Origin: Gammaproteobacteria bacterium | GTDB taxonomy: Bacteria > Pseudomonadota > Gammaproteobacteria > Burkholderiales > Burkholderiaceae_D | Direction: 5' to 3' | Assembly (NCBI GenBank): GCA_903970185.1 | Contig: CAJCIC010000084.1 | Coordinates: forward strand, 1-64,000 | Length of the DNA stretch: 64,000 nucleotides | Shown here: positions 35,872 to 44,686 of the stretch, piece by piece | Layout: each line of letters begins with the position of its first letter | How positions within the stretch are numbered: the stretch's first letter is position 1 | Position numbers and translations under genes: made by a program | Notes under the pieces: model-generated | The model's input: only the letters and a program-made list of their open reading frames with translations | Told to the model about the DNA's origin: nothing | The model's database searches: none

Positions 35872-36609
35872 ATGTCAAAAATTGTTTTTCGCGTGCTGGA
35901 TTTCTTCGAGGCGTTTGCCGAGGAAAAGCGGCCCCTGTCGTTAACCGAGTTGTCGCGCATCCTGGGCATTCCACCTTCGAGCTGCCACGGCGTGCTGCGC
36001 GCCATGGAAGAGCGCGGCTTTTTGTACGAGTTGCGGGCGCGGGCCGGTTTTTATCCAACCGCACGCTTGCTGGAACTTGGCAGGATCATCGTTGAGCACG
36101 ATGCTGCGCTCGCCCGTATCGCGCCGGCATTGACGAAGTTGCGCGACCATCTCGATGAATCCGTATTCCTGGCCAAGGCCAATGGCCTGTCGATCGTCTA
36201 CCTCGCGGTCCTGCACGCGGAGAAGCGTTTGCGCCTGGCGCTAAAGCCTGGCGATCACGTGCGCAGTCTCTATGCTTCATCCGCGGGCAAGGCCGTGCTG
36301 TCGACGCTTGATCCTGATGCGCTCGCCGAGTTCTTCTCCCACACCAGGCTCGTGCCCCTGACACCGCGCACAGTCACCCGCAAGGCGGAACTTCAGCGTG
36401 AGCTCAAGGTGTCGGCGCAACGCGGCTGGTTTTTGAACAACGAGGAGACTGTCGAGGATTCGCTCACGGTCTCGGGGATTTTCACGCTGCACGGCTCGAT
36501 TTACGTCGTCACCATCGCCGGATCGCTCAAGCCGATGGAGCGCAAGCTCGAGCGGGTAACACATGGCCTGCTGCAGACGCTAGACGAACTGCGCACCCTT
36601 GCGCCGTGA
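35872..36609 (+). CDS. IclR-family transcriptional regulator
   Basis: 245 residues. The winged helix-turn-helix (about 1-65) reads LSLTELSRILGIPPSSCHGV; the C-terminal effector domain (about 75-245) has SVFLAKANGLSIVYLAV and LYASSAGKAVLSTL, characteristic of IclR proteins that bind small acids. It is divergent from the nine-gene operon and is its obvious regulator; whether it activates or represses cannot be told. Confidence 0.93.
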   Translation: MSKIVFRVLDFFEAFAEEKRPLSLTELSRILGIPPSSCHGVLRAMEERGFLYELRARAGFYPTARLLELGRIIVEHDAALARIAPALTKLRDHLDESVFLAKANGLSIVYLAVLHAEKRLRLALKPGDHVRSLYASSAGKAVLSTLDPDALAEFFSHTRLVPLTPRTVTRKAELQRELKVSAQRGWFLNNEETVEDSLTVSGIFTLHGSIYVVTIAGSLKPMERKLERVTHGLLQTLDELRTLAP

Positions 36610-36673
36610 TCAGCGACGTCGGCAACTCCTGGAATCTCGGCTGATTTCAGGGGGGCGAGCCTGGCGCAGGAAT

Positions 36674-37075
36674 CTAGCCCATCTGCAAACTCACGTAGCC
36701 ACCCGCAGCGCTCGCGAGAGCCGTCACCACGCCGCCCCAGATCATATCGGCTATGACCAGTGTCCATGTCCACTTCTCCAAGGTGGCCATGTTGGTCAAA
36801 TCATAAGTGCCGTAGGCGAATAGGCCGACCCATAGCCCTTCAATGGCGAGCGGACCCAAGTCTTTGCCGGCGTTGGGCAGCACCGCGAAATGCACTAGAC
36901 CAGCGCAGTACATGACATAAAACAGCAGCGCGGCCAAGGCGACGGGGCGTTCACGCAACACGCCGGGGCCAAGTTGCCGCTTGAAAAGCCTGATGCCGAT
37001 CGTACTCAAGTACGAAAGGTCGAGGATCGCCAGAGTCAGGAGCGTGGCGCCATAAGTCAGGGCAAGTGATTTCAT
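36674..37075 (-). CDS. DUF2177-family membrane protein
   Basis: 133 residues with four membrane helices. GLFAYGTYDLTNMATLEKW and a following helix with DMIWGGVVT are the conserved core of DUF2177, whose function is unknown. The start is the ATG at 37075; the longer frame adds a non-hydrophobic unrelated head. Confidence 0.85.
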   Translation of the reverse strand: MKSLALTYGATLLTLAILDLSYLSTIGIRLFKRQLGPGVLRERPVALAALLFYVMYCAGLVHFAVLPNAGKDLGPLAIEGLWVGLFAYGTYDLTNMATLEKWTWTLVIADMIWGGVVTALASAAGGYVSLQMG

Positions 37076-37383
37076 GTATGGACTCGAGTGCGCTATCTGT
37101 CGCTGCGGCGCCTCGGCGCTGCAAAAATACCCCGCGATGAACGCTTTTGTATTCGCCCTCACGAATTTGCAGGCGCCAGAATCTCAGCAAACAGTATTCC
37201 CGGTCGATCTCTCCAATCGGGCCCCACTGATGGGCCAGGTTCGTGCGCAGCACGCACTCTGTTCGGTCTTGAACTTTTGTAGTAGGCTCGAAAGCATTCA
37301 GTGCGCAATCAATGTAGAGGGCAGGTCTCTTTGCAGGCTGCCAACGACGCAGCGATCGATTCTTTTTCTAACAGGAAGACCGG
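37076..37383. other. Divergent region before the hybrid kinase gene
   Basis: 308 bases between DUF2177 and the kinase. AGGAAG at about 37374 is the kinase ribosome site. No repeat, RNA gene or further coding signal is visible. Confidence 0.45.
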
Positions 37384-39372
37384 ATGCGTCACATGATCTC
37401 GGTCGGTTCTCGACGCTGGCACCCCTATTTACTCGCCACGGGTGCGGGCCTCGCTGCAGCCACCTGCCAGTGGTTGATCGAGCCCCTGGTCGGAGGACGG
37501 GTTCCATTTCTCCTGGTTCCGGTTGTGCTTTTCGTCGGACTGCGCCTTGGCCGGCGCCCCGCGATGATTGTCATTGCAATTGGCGCCGTGAATTTGCTCC
37601 TCGTCATGTCGCAGTCCGAGCGATCGGTGTTGAGCCGGCCAGAAAACGTCACGGCGCTGTGCTTCTACCTTGCGCTGACGTTTGGCGCCGCCCTGCTGGG
37701 TGGCAGACTTCGCGTCGCCACCGCGCGCGCCGCAGATACAGAAAGGCGTCTGCTGCTGGCTCAGGAAAATACCGGCATGGGCGTGTTCGAGCTCGATTAT
37801 GCAGCCGGCACGGCCTATATTTCAGCAGGGCTTTCCAGGCTTTTGGGAAGGCCGGTGTTCGATGGCCCGATACCGCTTAAGGAGTGGCTGGAAAGTCTCG
37901 ACCAGGCACATCGTGAAGGCAGCGCCCGCTCGATCAAGGAGCGCCTCGCGCAGGGCGATTTGAGTTACGAGCGCGAGATGACCGTGTTGCTTCCAGACGG
38001 CAAGACGCGCTGGCTACTTTCCCGCATTACCCTGGAACGCGATGCCAAGGGTAGTCTTTCGAGAGCTTACGGGGCGACGGTCGATATCACGGAACGGAAG
38101 ATCCTCGATGAAAAGCTGGCGGCAGCGCAGGTGGAGCTCGAGGCACAAAGAAGGCTTGAGCAGGAGCGCTTGATCGCAGCCGACAAGCGCAAGGACGAGT
38201 TCCTGGCCACCCTGGCGCATGAGTTACGCAGTCCGCTCGCGCCGATCCGGCAGGCCGTGATGATCCTCGAGACCGCCGGCCTTGACGACATAAGGCGCCG
38301 CAAGAGTCTGCAAATCATGGAACGCCAGGTGCAGCGCATGGCGCTGTTGCTCGAGGACCTCCTTGACGTTTCTCGGGTATCGCGCGGCACCGTCCAGATA
38401 CGCCGTAGCGAGGCCTCGCTGCGCTCAGTCATCGATGCGGCGATCGAAACTTCGAAACCGTTGCGCGATGCGAAGCGCCAGGAAATCGTCATTGCGATGC
38501 CGGAGAAAGACCTTGGCGTTAACGTCGACAGTCTCAGAATCAGCCAGGTGGTTACCAATCTCCTGGCAAACGCCGCCAAGTATTCGGAGGAGCAGTCGAC
38601 AATTTTCCTGGATGTGACCGTCAGCGGTGCCGATGTGTCGATCAAGGTCAGGGACACCGGCATCGGCCTCGCTGCGGAACACATTGAAAGTATTTTCGAG
38701 ATGTTCGTGCAGGCGCCGGAGGGCTTGACAAGCTCGCAGGGCGGGCTTGGCATTGGCCTCTCACTCGCGCGCAGCATCGTCGAACTCCACGGGGGTCGAC
38801 TGACGGCGCGAAGTGAGGGTCTCGGGCGCGGCTGCGTCTTCGAAGCTTTCCTGCCCGAAGTGCTCTGCAGCCTGCCCCATCTGGAGTCCGCTGACAGTGA
38901 AGAGCGTGGCCCAAGGCAGACCGCCTTGGGCAGCGCGGCCCAGGTGCTGATCGCTGATGACAACTGTGATTCAGCCGAGACGCTTGCCGAATTGCTTCGG
39001 CTCGCAGGACATGACGTTCACGTTGCCTTTGATGGTCTTCAGGCACTTGAGATTTTCGGCCGCGCCAGGCCCGAACTTGTCTTGCTCGATGTCGGCATGC
39101 CACGCATGTCCGGGCTCGACGCAGCTCGCCATATCCGAGCGCTGCCGCATGGAGCTGGCGCGACGCTCATTGCGATTACCGGATGGGGGCAGGAACTCGA
39201 TCGCAAGAAAACCATTGCAGCCGGCTTCGATCTGCACATCACGAAACCGGTTGACCCCAAGACGTTGAATGCCATCATCCGCGCAGTACAAAATGGACAG
39301 TCGCTGCCATCGCCTCGCGAGGTGCGCGATGACGAAGCTGAAGCCGAAGTCCCGGGATTGCGCCTCGCCTGA
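37384..39372 (+). CDS. Hybrid sensor histidine kinase
   Basis: 662 residues: three or four membrane helices (about 15-110) in the style of KdpD-like DUF4118 sensors, a PAS domain (about 125-238), a coiled linker, HisKA with phospho-acceptor His279 (LATLAHELRSPL), an HATPase domain with NLLANAAKYSEE, DTGIGL and GGLGIGLSLARSI boxes, and a receiver domain with Asp569 (LLDVGMPRMSG). A phosphorelay through a separate Hpt protein, or a diffusible receiver partner, is implied. The next same-strand gene is a GGDEF-EAL protein. Confidence 0.93.
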   Translation: MRHMISVGSRRWHPYLLATGAGLAAATCQWLIEPLVGGRVPFLLVPVVLFVGLRLGRRPAMIVIAIGAVNLLLVMSQSERSVLSRPENVTALCFYLALTFGAALLGGRLRVATARAADTERRLLLAQENTGMGVFELDYAAGTAYISAGLSRLLGRPVFDGPIPLKEWLESLDQAHREGSARSIKERLAQGDLSYEREMTVLLPDGKTRWLLSRITLERDAKGSLSRAYGATVDITERKILDEKLAAAQVELEAQRRLEQERLIAADKRKDEFLATLAHELRSPLAPIRQAVMILETAGLDDIRRRKSLQIMERQVQRMALLLEDLLDVSRVSRGTVQIRRSEASLRSVIDAAIETSKPLRDAKRQEIVIAMPEKDLGVNVDSLRISQVVTNLLANAAKYSEEQSTIFLDVTVSGADVSIKVRDTGIGLAAEHIESIFEMFVQAPEGLTSSQGGLGIGLSLARSIVELHGGRLTARSEGLGRGCVFEAFLPEVLCSLPHLESADSEERGPRQTALGSAAQVLIADDNCDSAETLAELLRLAGHDVHVAFDGLQALEIFGRARPELVLLDVGMPRMSGLDAARHIRALPHGAGATLIAITGWGQELDRKKTIAAGFDLHITKPVDPKTLNAIIRAVQNGQSLPSPREVRDDEAEAEVPGLRLA

Positions 39373-39688
39373 TGCGCAAGGGCCGTCTTGCGAAGTCCAG
39401 GGAAACCCCTAAGCGGTAATCGCGAGTATCGGCAGGTGCATTCGATGCGGACGTGCCAGAGCCGCCTGGCCAGCGGCGATCGCTGCTGATTGCAGCGTCG
39501 TTCTCGCGCAGCATAGGGCAGAAGGGCCGCCTGCTCGTCTGGCGAATTGGCCGACACGAGGCTGCGACCTTTGAGACAATGGGGCGAGGAACAAGGTAAC
39601 GGGCTTATCCCGGCCCGCAGGCTCGGCGGATCAAATGGCCAGTTCGTTGGGCACCTAGACCGACCCGCTCTGCCAGGCAGCGAACACC
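39373..39688 (+). other. Gap before the PAS-GGDEF-EAL gene
   Basis: 316 bases. No domain-like frame is visible. A GC-rich stretch (39440-39560) can fold weakly. I looked for a GEMM-type cyclic di-GMP riboswitch and did not find its conserved core. Confidence 0.4.
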
Positions 39689-41797
39689 ATGACAGAAGAA
39701 AAAGCTCAGTTCGGGACCGTGCTCAACCGCCTGCGTGCGGGCATCGTCGTGCACGAACGGACATCGCGCATCCGCTACGCCAATGAAAGAGCTGCAGGAT
39801 TGCTCGGGTGGCCCCCCGACCAATTGCTAGGCGTACAAAATGATGATCCGCGCTGGGCATTCTGTCGAGAAGACGGCTCGCCCATGCCAGTCGATGAATA
39901 CCCGGCCACGCGGGCGCTTTTCGGTGGAGAAATCGTCGAAGACCTCATCGTCGGCCTGCGCAGGCAAAGCGATGGGCAGCTGATCTGGCTGATCTGCAAT
40001 GCCGAGCCGGTTCTCGATGACCAGGGCGAGGTCGTCGAAGCAGTCGTGAGTTTCACGGATATCACGCGACTCAAGTCCGTCGAGCGGGCCCTCTATGAAT
40101 CGGAGGAGCGACTTCGACTCGTGATCGAAGGCTCGAACGACGCGTCCTGGGATGTCGACTTGGTCACGGGCGTTCAGTATTTTTCGTCGCGCTGGTGGTC
40201 CATGCTTGGCCGCGACCCCGCGTCGACTCCAGCAAGCCTGGATAGCTGGAGGGACTACTTGCATCCCGAGGACAGGGCCCGCGCGATCGATGAGTACGAG
40301 CGCGCCCTGGAAGATGGCTCGTCGTCATTTGAGATCGAGTTCCGGCTCCTGCACGCCTATGGTCACTACGTGCCGATCCTGTCGCGCGGCTTGATCCTGC
40401 GTTCCGGGAACGGGCAGCCGCTGCGGGTGGCTGGAACCAACATGGACCTCACCGAGCGCAAGCTTCTCGAACAGCAGGCCTATCAGTTCGCATTTTTCGA
40501 CGGTTTGACGGGCCTGCCCAACCGCCAGCTCCTGGTTGAACAGATTCAAAAGGCGATTCGCGGGATATCGCGAAGCAGGCGATACGCGGCTTTGCTGTTG
40601 GTCAATCTTGATAGCTTCAAAATCTATAACGAGACGTTGGGGCATGACGCGGCGGATGCCTTGCTGAAAATGGTTGCGGAACGGCTCAGGGCGAATGTCA
40701 GGGATGCAGATAGCGTTGGCCGACTCGGGGGCGACGAATTTATCGTGCTGCTTGAGCACTTGCCGGTGTCCGTTCGAGATGCGGCGGTCGAAGCCGAGCA
40801 AATCGGTGAAATCATCCTCGATAGCTTAGGTCAGCCCTACGTCCTTGCCGGAAATAGCCACGTGCTTACGGCCAGTGTCGGTGTCACTCTGATCGATGGC
40901 TCCGACCCAAGCGCGGCGAGTGTTCTTCGCCAGGCCGACCTGGCCATGTATGAAGCCAAGTCGATGGGGGGCAGCACACTGCGCTTCTTCGACCTGAATA
41001 TGCAAACCACGGTGGACCAGCGCCTTGACCTCGAGAGGGAGCTTCGCAAGGCGGTTCAGGCGGAGCAGTTGCGCCTGTTCTACCAGCCCCAGGTCTCGGT
41101 GGAAGGCCGCGTGCTAGGCGCAGAGGTACTCTTGAGGTGGCAGCATCCGGAACGCGGCATGATCATGCCCGACGTATTCATTCCGGTCGCAGAGTCAAGT
41201 GCGCTGATCCTGCAGCTTGGAGGCTGGGCCTTGCGCACCGCCTGTACCCAACTCAAGCACTGGGCGAATCATCCGGTGTTTAGCCGACTCTCGTTGTCGG
41301 TGAATGTGAGTGTGCGCCAATTCAACGCGGTTGATTTTGTCAGCACCGTCCTTGCCGTGGTGAATGAGACCGGTGCGGATCCTCGCAAGCTCAAGCTTGA
41401 AGTCACCGAGAGCCTGGTCGCAAGAGACATAGAAGGCATGATCTCCAAAATGGCGATGCTCAAAGAGGTGGGCATCGGCTTCTCGCTTGATGATTTCGGC
41501 ACCGGCTATTCGTCGCTTTTCTATCTGCAAAGAATGCCGCTTAACGAACTGAAGATCGATCGCGTGTTTGTTCAGGAAATTTTGACGAATCCTCATCACC
41601 GCGATATCTCCCGCATCATCATCCTGCTCGCCGACACGCTCGGGCTGTCGGTCATCGCGGAGGGAGTGGAAAGTGAGGGTCAGCGCCAGTTCCTGCAGGA
41701 GAGCGGCTGCGATGCCTACCAGGGATATCTTTTCAGTCCGCCAACCCCAGTCGAGTTGTTCGAGAGCGAGACCCTCAGACGCAACCGCATGCACTGA
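39689..41797 (+). CDS. PAS-PAS-GGDEF-EAL cyclic di-GMP signalling protein
   Basis: 702 residues, soluble. Two PAS domains (about 10-128 and 138-256) precede a GGDEF domain with intact GGDEF at 347-351 and an RxxD inhibitory site (RDAD, 338-341), then an EAL domain. The EAL signature reads EVL (479-481), a common functional variant, and SLDDFGTGYSSL and IAEGVE carry the other catalytic acids. It could both make and break cyclic di-GMP, or one domain may regulate the other. Confidence 0.93.
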   Translation: MTEEKAQFGTVLNRLRAGIVVHERTSRIRYANERAAGLLGWPPDQLLGVQNDDPRWAFCREDGSPMPVDEYPATRALFGGEIVEDLIVGLRRQSDGQLIWLICNAEPVLDDQGEVVEAVVSFTDITRLKSVERALYESEERLRLVIEGSNDASWDVDLVTGVQYFSSRWWSMLGRDPASTPASLDSWRDYLHPEDRARAIDEYERALEDGSSSFEIEFRLLHAYGHYVPILSRGLILRSGNGQPLRVAGTNMDLTERKLLEQQAYQFAFFDGLTGLPNRQLLVEQIQKAIRGISRSRRYAALLLVNLDSFKIYNETLGHDAADALLKMVAERLRANVRDADSVGRLGGDEFIVLLEHLPVSVRDAAVEAEQIGEIILDSLGQPYVLAGNSHVLTASVGVTLIDGSDPSAASVLRQADLAMYEAKSMGGSTLRFFDLNMQTTVDQRLDLERELRKAVQAEQLRLFYQPQVSVEGRVLGAEVLLRWQHPERGMIMPDVFIPVAESSALILQLGGWALRTACTQLKHWANHPVFSRLSLSVNVSVRQFNAVDFVSTVLAVVNETGADPRKLKLEVTESLVARDIEGMISKMAMLKEVGIGFSLDDFGTGYSSLFYLQRMPLNELKIDRVFVQEILTNPHHRDISRIIILLADTLGLSVIAEGVESEGQRQFLQESGCDAYQGYLFSPPTPVELFESETLRRNRMH

Positions 41798-42172
41798 TTG
41801 GCAATATCGAGCGGCTGCCACGGCAGGCTGGCAAGCGCTGAACCAGCACTTCGCCGCCCAGGCACAAGCGTTTCATCGCAAGCGTACTTGCGGCTGATCC
41901 TGCTCTCGTTTGCATGCGATCGCCCGTAGAGTGTGGCCCCCGACCCCTCGCAGGCGCGGCGCCCAATCCGCGCCCGTCAAGGCGACGCAGCTGTCCCGGA
42001 TGCCCCTTTAGATTGGCCTGACCGGGTCAAATCCGCGCGCGTCATAACTCGCGCCTGAACGTCATCGAATAGTCATTGTTCCGTCAAATGCGACGGAAAC
42101 CCGTCGGCTAACCTGCACGTAACCAAGATCAAGCCCGACTTCTCGATCGTTGGCATTGCCGGAGAATTTCTT
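41798..42172 (+). other. Promoter region of the minor pilin operon
   Basis: 375 bases without a gene. It holds GTCATAACT at 42041 and the triple GTCA repeat at 42061-42087. GGAG lies eight bases before the fimT start. Confidence 0.55.
42061..42087 (+). promoter_or_regulatory. Triple 11-bp-phased GTCA repeat (PhoB/OmpR-type site)
   Basis: GTCAT at 42061, GTCAT at 42072 and GTCAA at 42083 are exactly 11 bases apart, one helical turn, the arrangement of boxes read by OmpR/PhoB-type winged-helix proteins. It ends 85 bases before fimT. A very similar site stands before the HD-GYP gene. Confidence 0.5.
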
Positions 42173-42727
42173 ATGCGAAAGTGCGCCGGAATCAGTTTAG
42201 TGGAAATGATGATCGCCATCACGATCATCGCAGTTTTGGCTAGCGTTGCCGTCCCTTCTTACCGGTCTGTCACGACCAGGAACCGGATCTCGAGCGAGAT
42301 CGGCGCGCTGATGGGCGACTTTCAGTACGCGCGCTCGGAATCCGTGCGGCAAGGACTGACAGTCGTGGTTTGCACGATTGCGGATCCAAATGCAAATCCG
42401 CCGACATGCGGAGCATCGTCCAGTTGGCAAAATGGCTGGATCGTATTTTCTGATGTCGGTGGCAGCGGAGCCTACGACCCGACCAAGGGTGATGTGCTTT
42501 TGCGCCAGCAGCAGCCCTTCGCTGGCGGCGCAGTCAGTGATACGGTCGTGGCCACCCCGAGCATCTCATCGGTGAGTTTCAATCGCGAAGGTTTTTCGGC
42601 GGTCGCAAACGCCGAAAGCTTTGCATTTCACGACTACCAGAACACGCCGAATTATTCGAGGTGCATCTCTCTTTCGGTCGTCGGCTTTCTGGCCCTGGCG
42701 ACGCCCGGGACGGCGGGGTGCGTCTGA
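42173..42727 (+). CDS. fimT: FimT/GspH-type minor pilin
   Basis: 184 residues. The prepilin signal is short; cleavage by PilD before ISLVEMMIAITIIAVLASVA leaves Glu at position 5 and a hydrophobic helix. The C-terminal beta domain has SFNREGFS and disulphide-capable Cys residues. This first gene of the operon has GGAG before its ATG. Unlike most pilins, the residue before the mature part is Gly followed by Ile instead of Phe. Confidence 0.88.
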   Translation: MRKCAGISLVEMMIAITIIAVLASVAVPSYRSVTTRNRISSEIGALMGDFQYARSESVRQGLTVVVCTIADPNANPPTCGASSSWQNGWIVFSDVGGSGAYDPTKGDVLLRQQQPFAGGAVSDTVVATPSISSVSFNREGFSAVANAESFAFHDYQNTPNYSRCISLSVVGFLALATPGTAGCV

Positions 42728-43362
42728 TGCGCACGTCGTCAGCACACGCTTCACGCGGCTTCTCGCTGATCGAAGTGATGATATCGATTCTCATCATCTC
42801 GACCGCATTGCTGGGCTTTGCCGGCGTTCAGGCGGTCTCCGTCAACAACACGACGGTTGCCAGGTACCACGCGCTCGCTGCCATCGAAGTCTCGAGTCTT
42901 GCCGCCGCAATGTCGGCCAATCATGCCTATTGGGGCGTTGCCGCCACGGCAAGCACGGTTTGCGTGGCAACGACTGCTGCCGGGCAGGTGTTCATCAATC
43001 AGGTGACGGCGCCGACGCCTTGTCCCGCCTTGGCGAGCAGCAGCTCGGGCGTTTTGAGTTCACCGAGCTCAAACTGTCTTGCCTCCGGTTCAGGCACCAG
43101 CGTGACGCCGTGTACACCCTTGGCGATGGCAGCCTATGACGTCAGTACCTGGGCCGCCGGCTTGACCAAATCCGGCGCGACTCAGTCTGGAGCCTTCGTT
43201 CAGCCGAGCGCTTCAATTGCCTGCGCAGTGCCTGGATCGGGCCCCGTGAACTGTCTCATCACGCTGACCTGGCAGGAAAAGAATGTGGCGATCAACAACA
43301 ACAGCGCACAGGCCAGCGCAGCGCCCATCACCCGTTCATATTCACAGGTGGTGCAACCGTGA
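42727..43362 (+). CDS. pilV: Type IV pilus minor pilin PilV
   Basis: 211 residues. The prepilin motif RGFSLIEVMISILIISTALL fits PilV. The rest is Ser/Thr/Ala-rich with Cys pairs. The start overlaps the fimT stop as TGATG. It primes pilus assembly together with PilW, PilX and PilE in the family model. Confidence 0.88.
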   Translation: MRTSSAHASRGFSLIEVMISILIISTALLGFAGVQAVSVNNTTVARYHALAAIEVSSLAAAMSANHAYWGVAATASTVCVATTAAGQVFINQVTAPTPCPALASSSSGVLSSPSSNCLASGSGTSVTPCTPLAMAAYDVSTWAAGLTKSGATQSGAFVQPSASIACAVPGSGPVNCLITLTWQEKNVAINNNSAQASAAPITRSYSQVVQP

Positions 43363-44105
43363 ACGCCATGCGCAGGCAGCAGCGCGGCTTCACGCTGATC
43401 GAGCTGCTGGTTGCCCTGGTGTTGGGATTGTTCCTGCTCGTGGCCGTGTACGTTGTCTTTGCCACAGTGCGCACGACGCTCGCGGCGCAGCAGGGATGGT
43501 CGCAGTTGCAAGATGACGAGCGCGTTGCGATGACGATCCTGTCGAATTCGATTCAGTCCGCGGGATTTTTTCCGTCGCCAACGAGCATGACCCAGTCTTC
43601 CGCCTTCCCGCCGAGTCCACCTTTCAGCGCGGCAGGGCAGGTGGTGTTTGGCACGCACACATCGTCTACGGCACCTGACACGATCACGATCCGGTTCGTA
43701 CCGGACACGGCGACACCTGCACGAACCATTGATTGCCTCGGGACCTCGGGCGCTGCAGGAGCCACAAATGGACTCGCAGTCGATCTGTTTGCGGTTGCGC
43801 AAAACCAACTCACCTGCCAGGTCTCGAACGGCCCGGCCCAGCCGCTCGTCGGGGGTGTCGGCACGCCGCTAGAGGGCGTGCAGAACATCCAGATTGCCTA
43901 CGGCATTGACACGAGCTCGACGGGCTCGGTCACGCAATACATGACAGCAGATGCCGTGACGTCGGCCAATTCGTGGAGCAAGGTCCTGTCGGTTCTTGTG
44001 ACGCTCACTTTCGTGAATCCCCAGGCCGGCAGCCCCGGCCAGCCGCCGACGTTCTCGTTGTCGCGGGTCATTGCCATCGAAAACCGGATCCAGGAGATCA
44101 CATGA
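43359..44105 (+). CDS. pilW: Type IV pilus minor pilin PilW
   Basis: 248 residues. Prepilin motif RGFTLIELLVALVLGLFLLV; the segment DDERVAMTILSNSIQSAGFF is typical of PilW. The GTG start at 43359 overlaps the pilV stop by four bases; an ATG at 43368 is an alternative. Confidence 0.9.
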   Translation: MNAMRRQQRGFTLIELLVALVLGLFLLVAVYVVFATVRTTLAAQQGWSQLQDDERVAMTILSNSIQSAGFFPSPTSMTQSSAFPPSPPFSAAGQVVFGTHTSSTAPDTITIRFVPDTATPARTIDCLGTSGAAGATNGLAVDLFAVAQNQLTCQVSNGPAQPLVGGVGTPLEGVQNIQIAYGIDTSSTGSVTQYMTADAVTSANSWSKVLSVLVTLTFVNPQAGSPGQPPTFSLSRVIAIENRIQEIT

Positions 44106-44686
44106 AGAGGTACGCCAGTTCACCTGGTCCTAAGCACGCACCACGAGGATTCATCCTTGTTCTGTCATTGTTGCTCACCGTACTTGTTGCCCTCATGGCC
44201 ATTGCCATGCTTCGCAACGTCGGACTTCTCGAGAAAAAGGCGGGCAACGCCGCTGACAAGCAGCGCGCCTTCCAGGCGGCGCAAAGCGCCCTTGCCTTTG
44301 GCGAGTGGTGGCTGTCCCAGGGCCATAGCACGCAAGCGCCTGTGGCGTGTTCAACGCTGTTGACGACCAACGCCTCGCAGGGCGCTGCTGCGCCCGTGCA
44401 GATATGCAAGGACCCGCTGCCGCTGCCGGTCACACCGCTCACCGCCGGCATGACCTACACGCCACCCAACCTGACGGTTGCCACCGGCGGGGGACTGGAT
44501 GCGAGTGGCAACACCAATTACGCCTTGTCGCCGCAGCTCTACATTCGCAGCGTTGGCTACGCTGCAGACGGACGAGCCCTGTTCGAGGTGACGGGTGTTG
44601 GCTATGGCGGCGCGCCGACGACGATGGCCGTTGTCCAATCCACCTTTGGCGTGACGACGGGAACGACCTCGCTGGGACGTCTGTGA
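44102..44686 (+). CDS. pilX: Type IV pilus assembly protein PilX
   Basis: 194 residues. The N-terminus PRGFILVLSLLLTVLVAL lacks the mature Glu5 found in other pilins, as is usual for PilX, and is followed by RAFQAAQSALAFGEWWL, the PilX core. The start overlaps pilW by four bases (ATGA). Confidence 0.88.
   Translation: MKRYASSPGPKHAPRGFILVLSLLLTVLVALMAIAMLRNVGLLEKKAGNAADKQRAFQAAQSALAFGEWWLSQGHSTQAPVACSTLLTTNASQGAAAPVQICKDPLPLPVTPLTAGMTYTPPNLTVATGGGLDASGNTNYALSPQLYIRSVGYAADGRALFEVTGVGYGGAPTTMAVVQSTFGVTTGTTSLGRL

Noticed and set aside
39373-39688. Cyclic di-GMP riboswitch before the GGDEF-EAL gene
   Set aside because: The conserved core and paired stems of GEMM RNAs could not be found.
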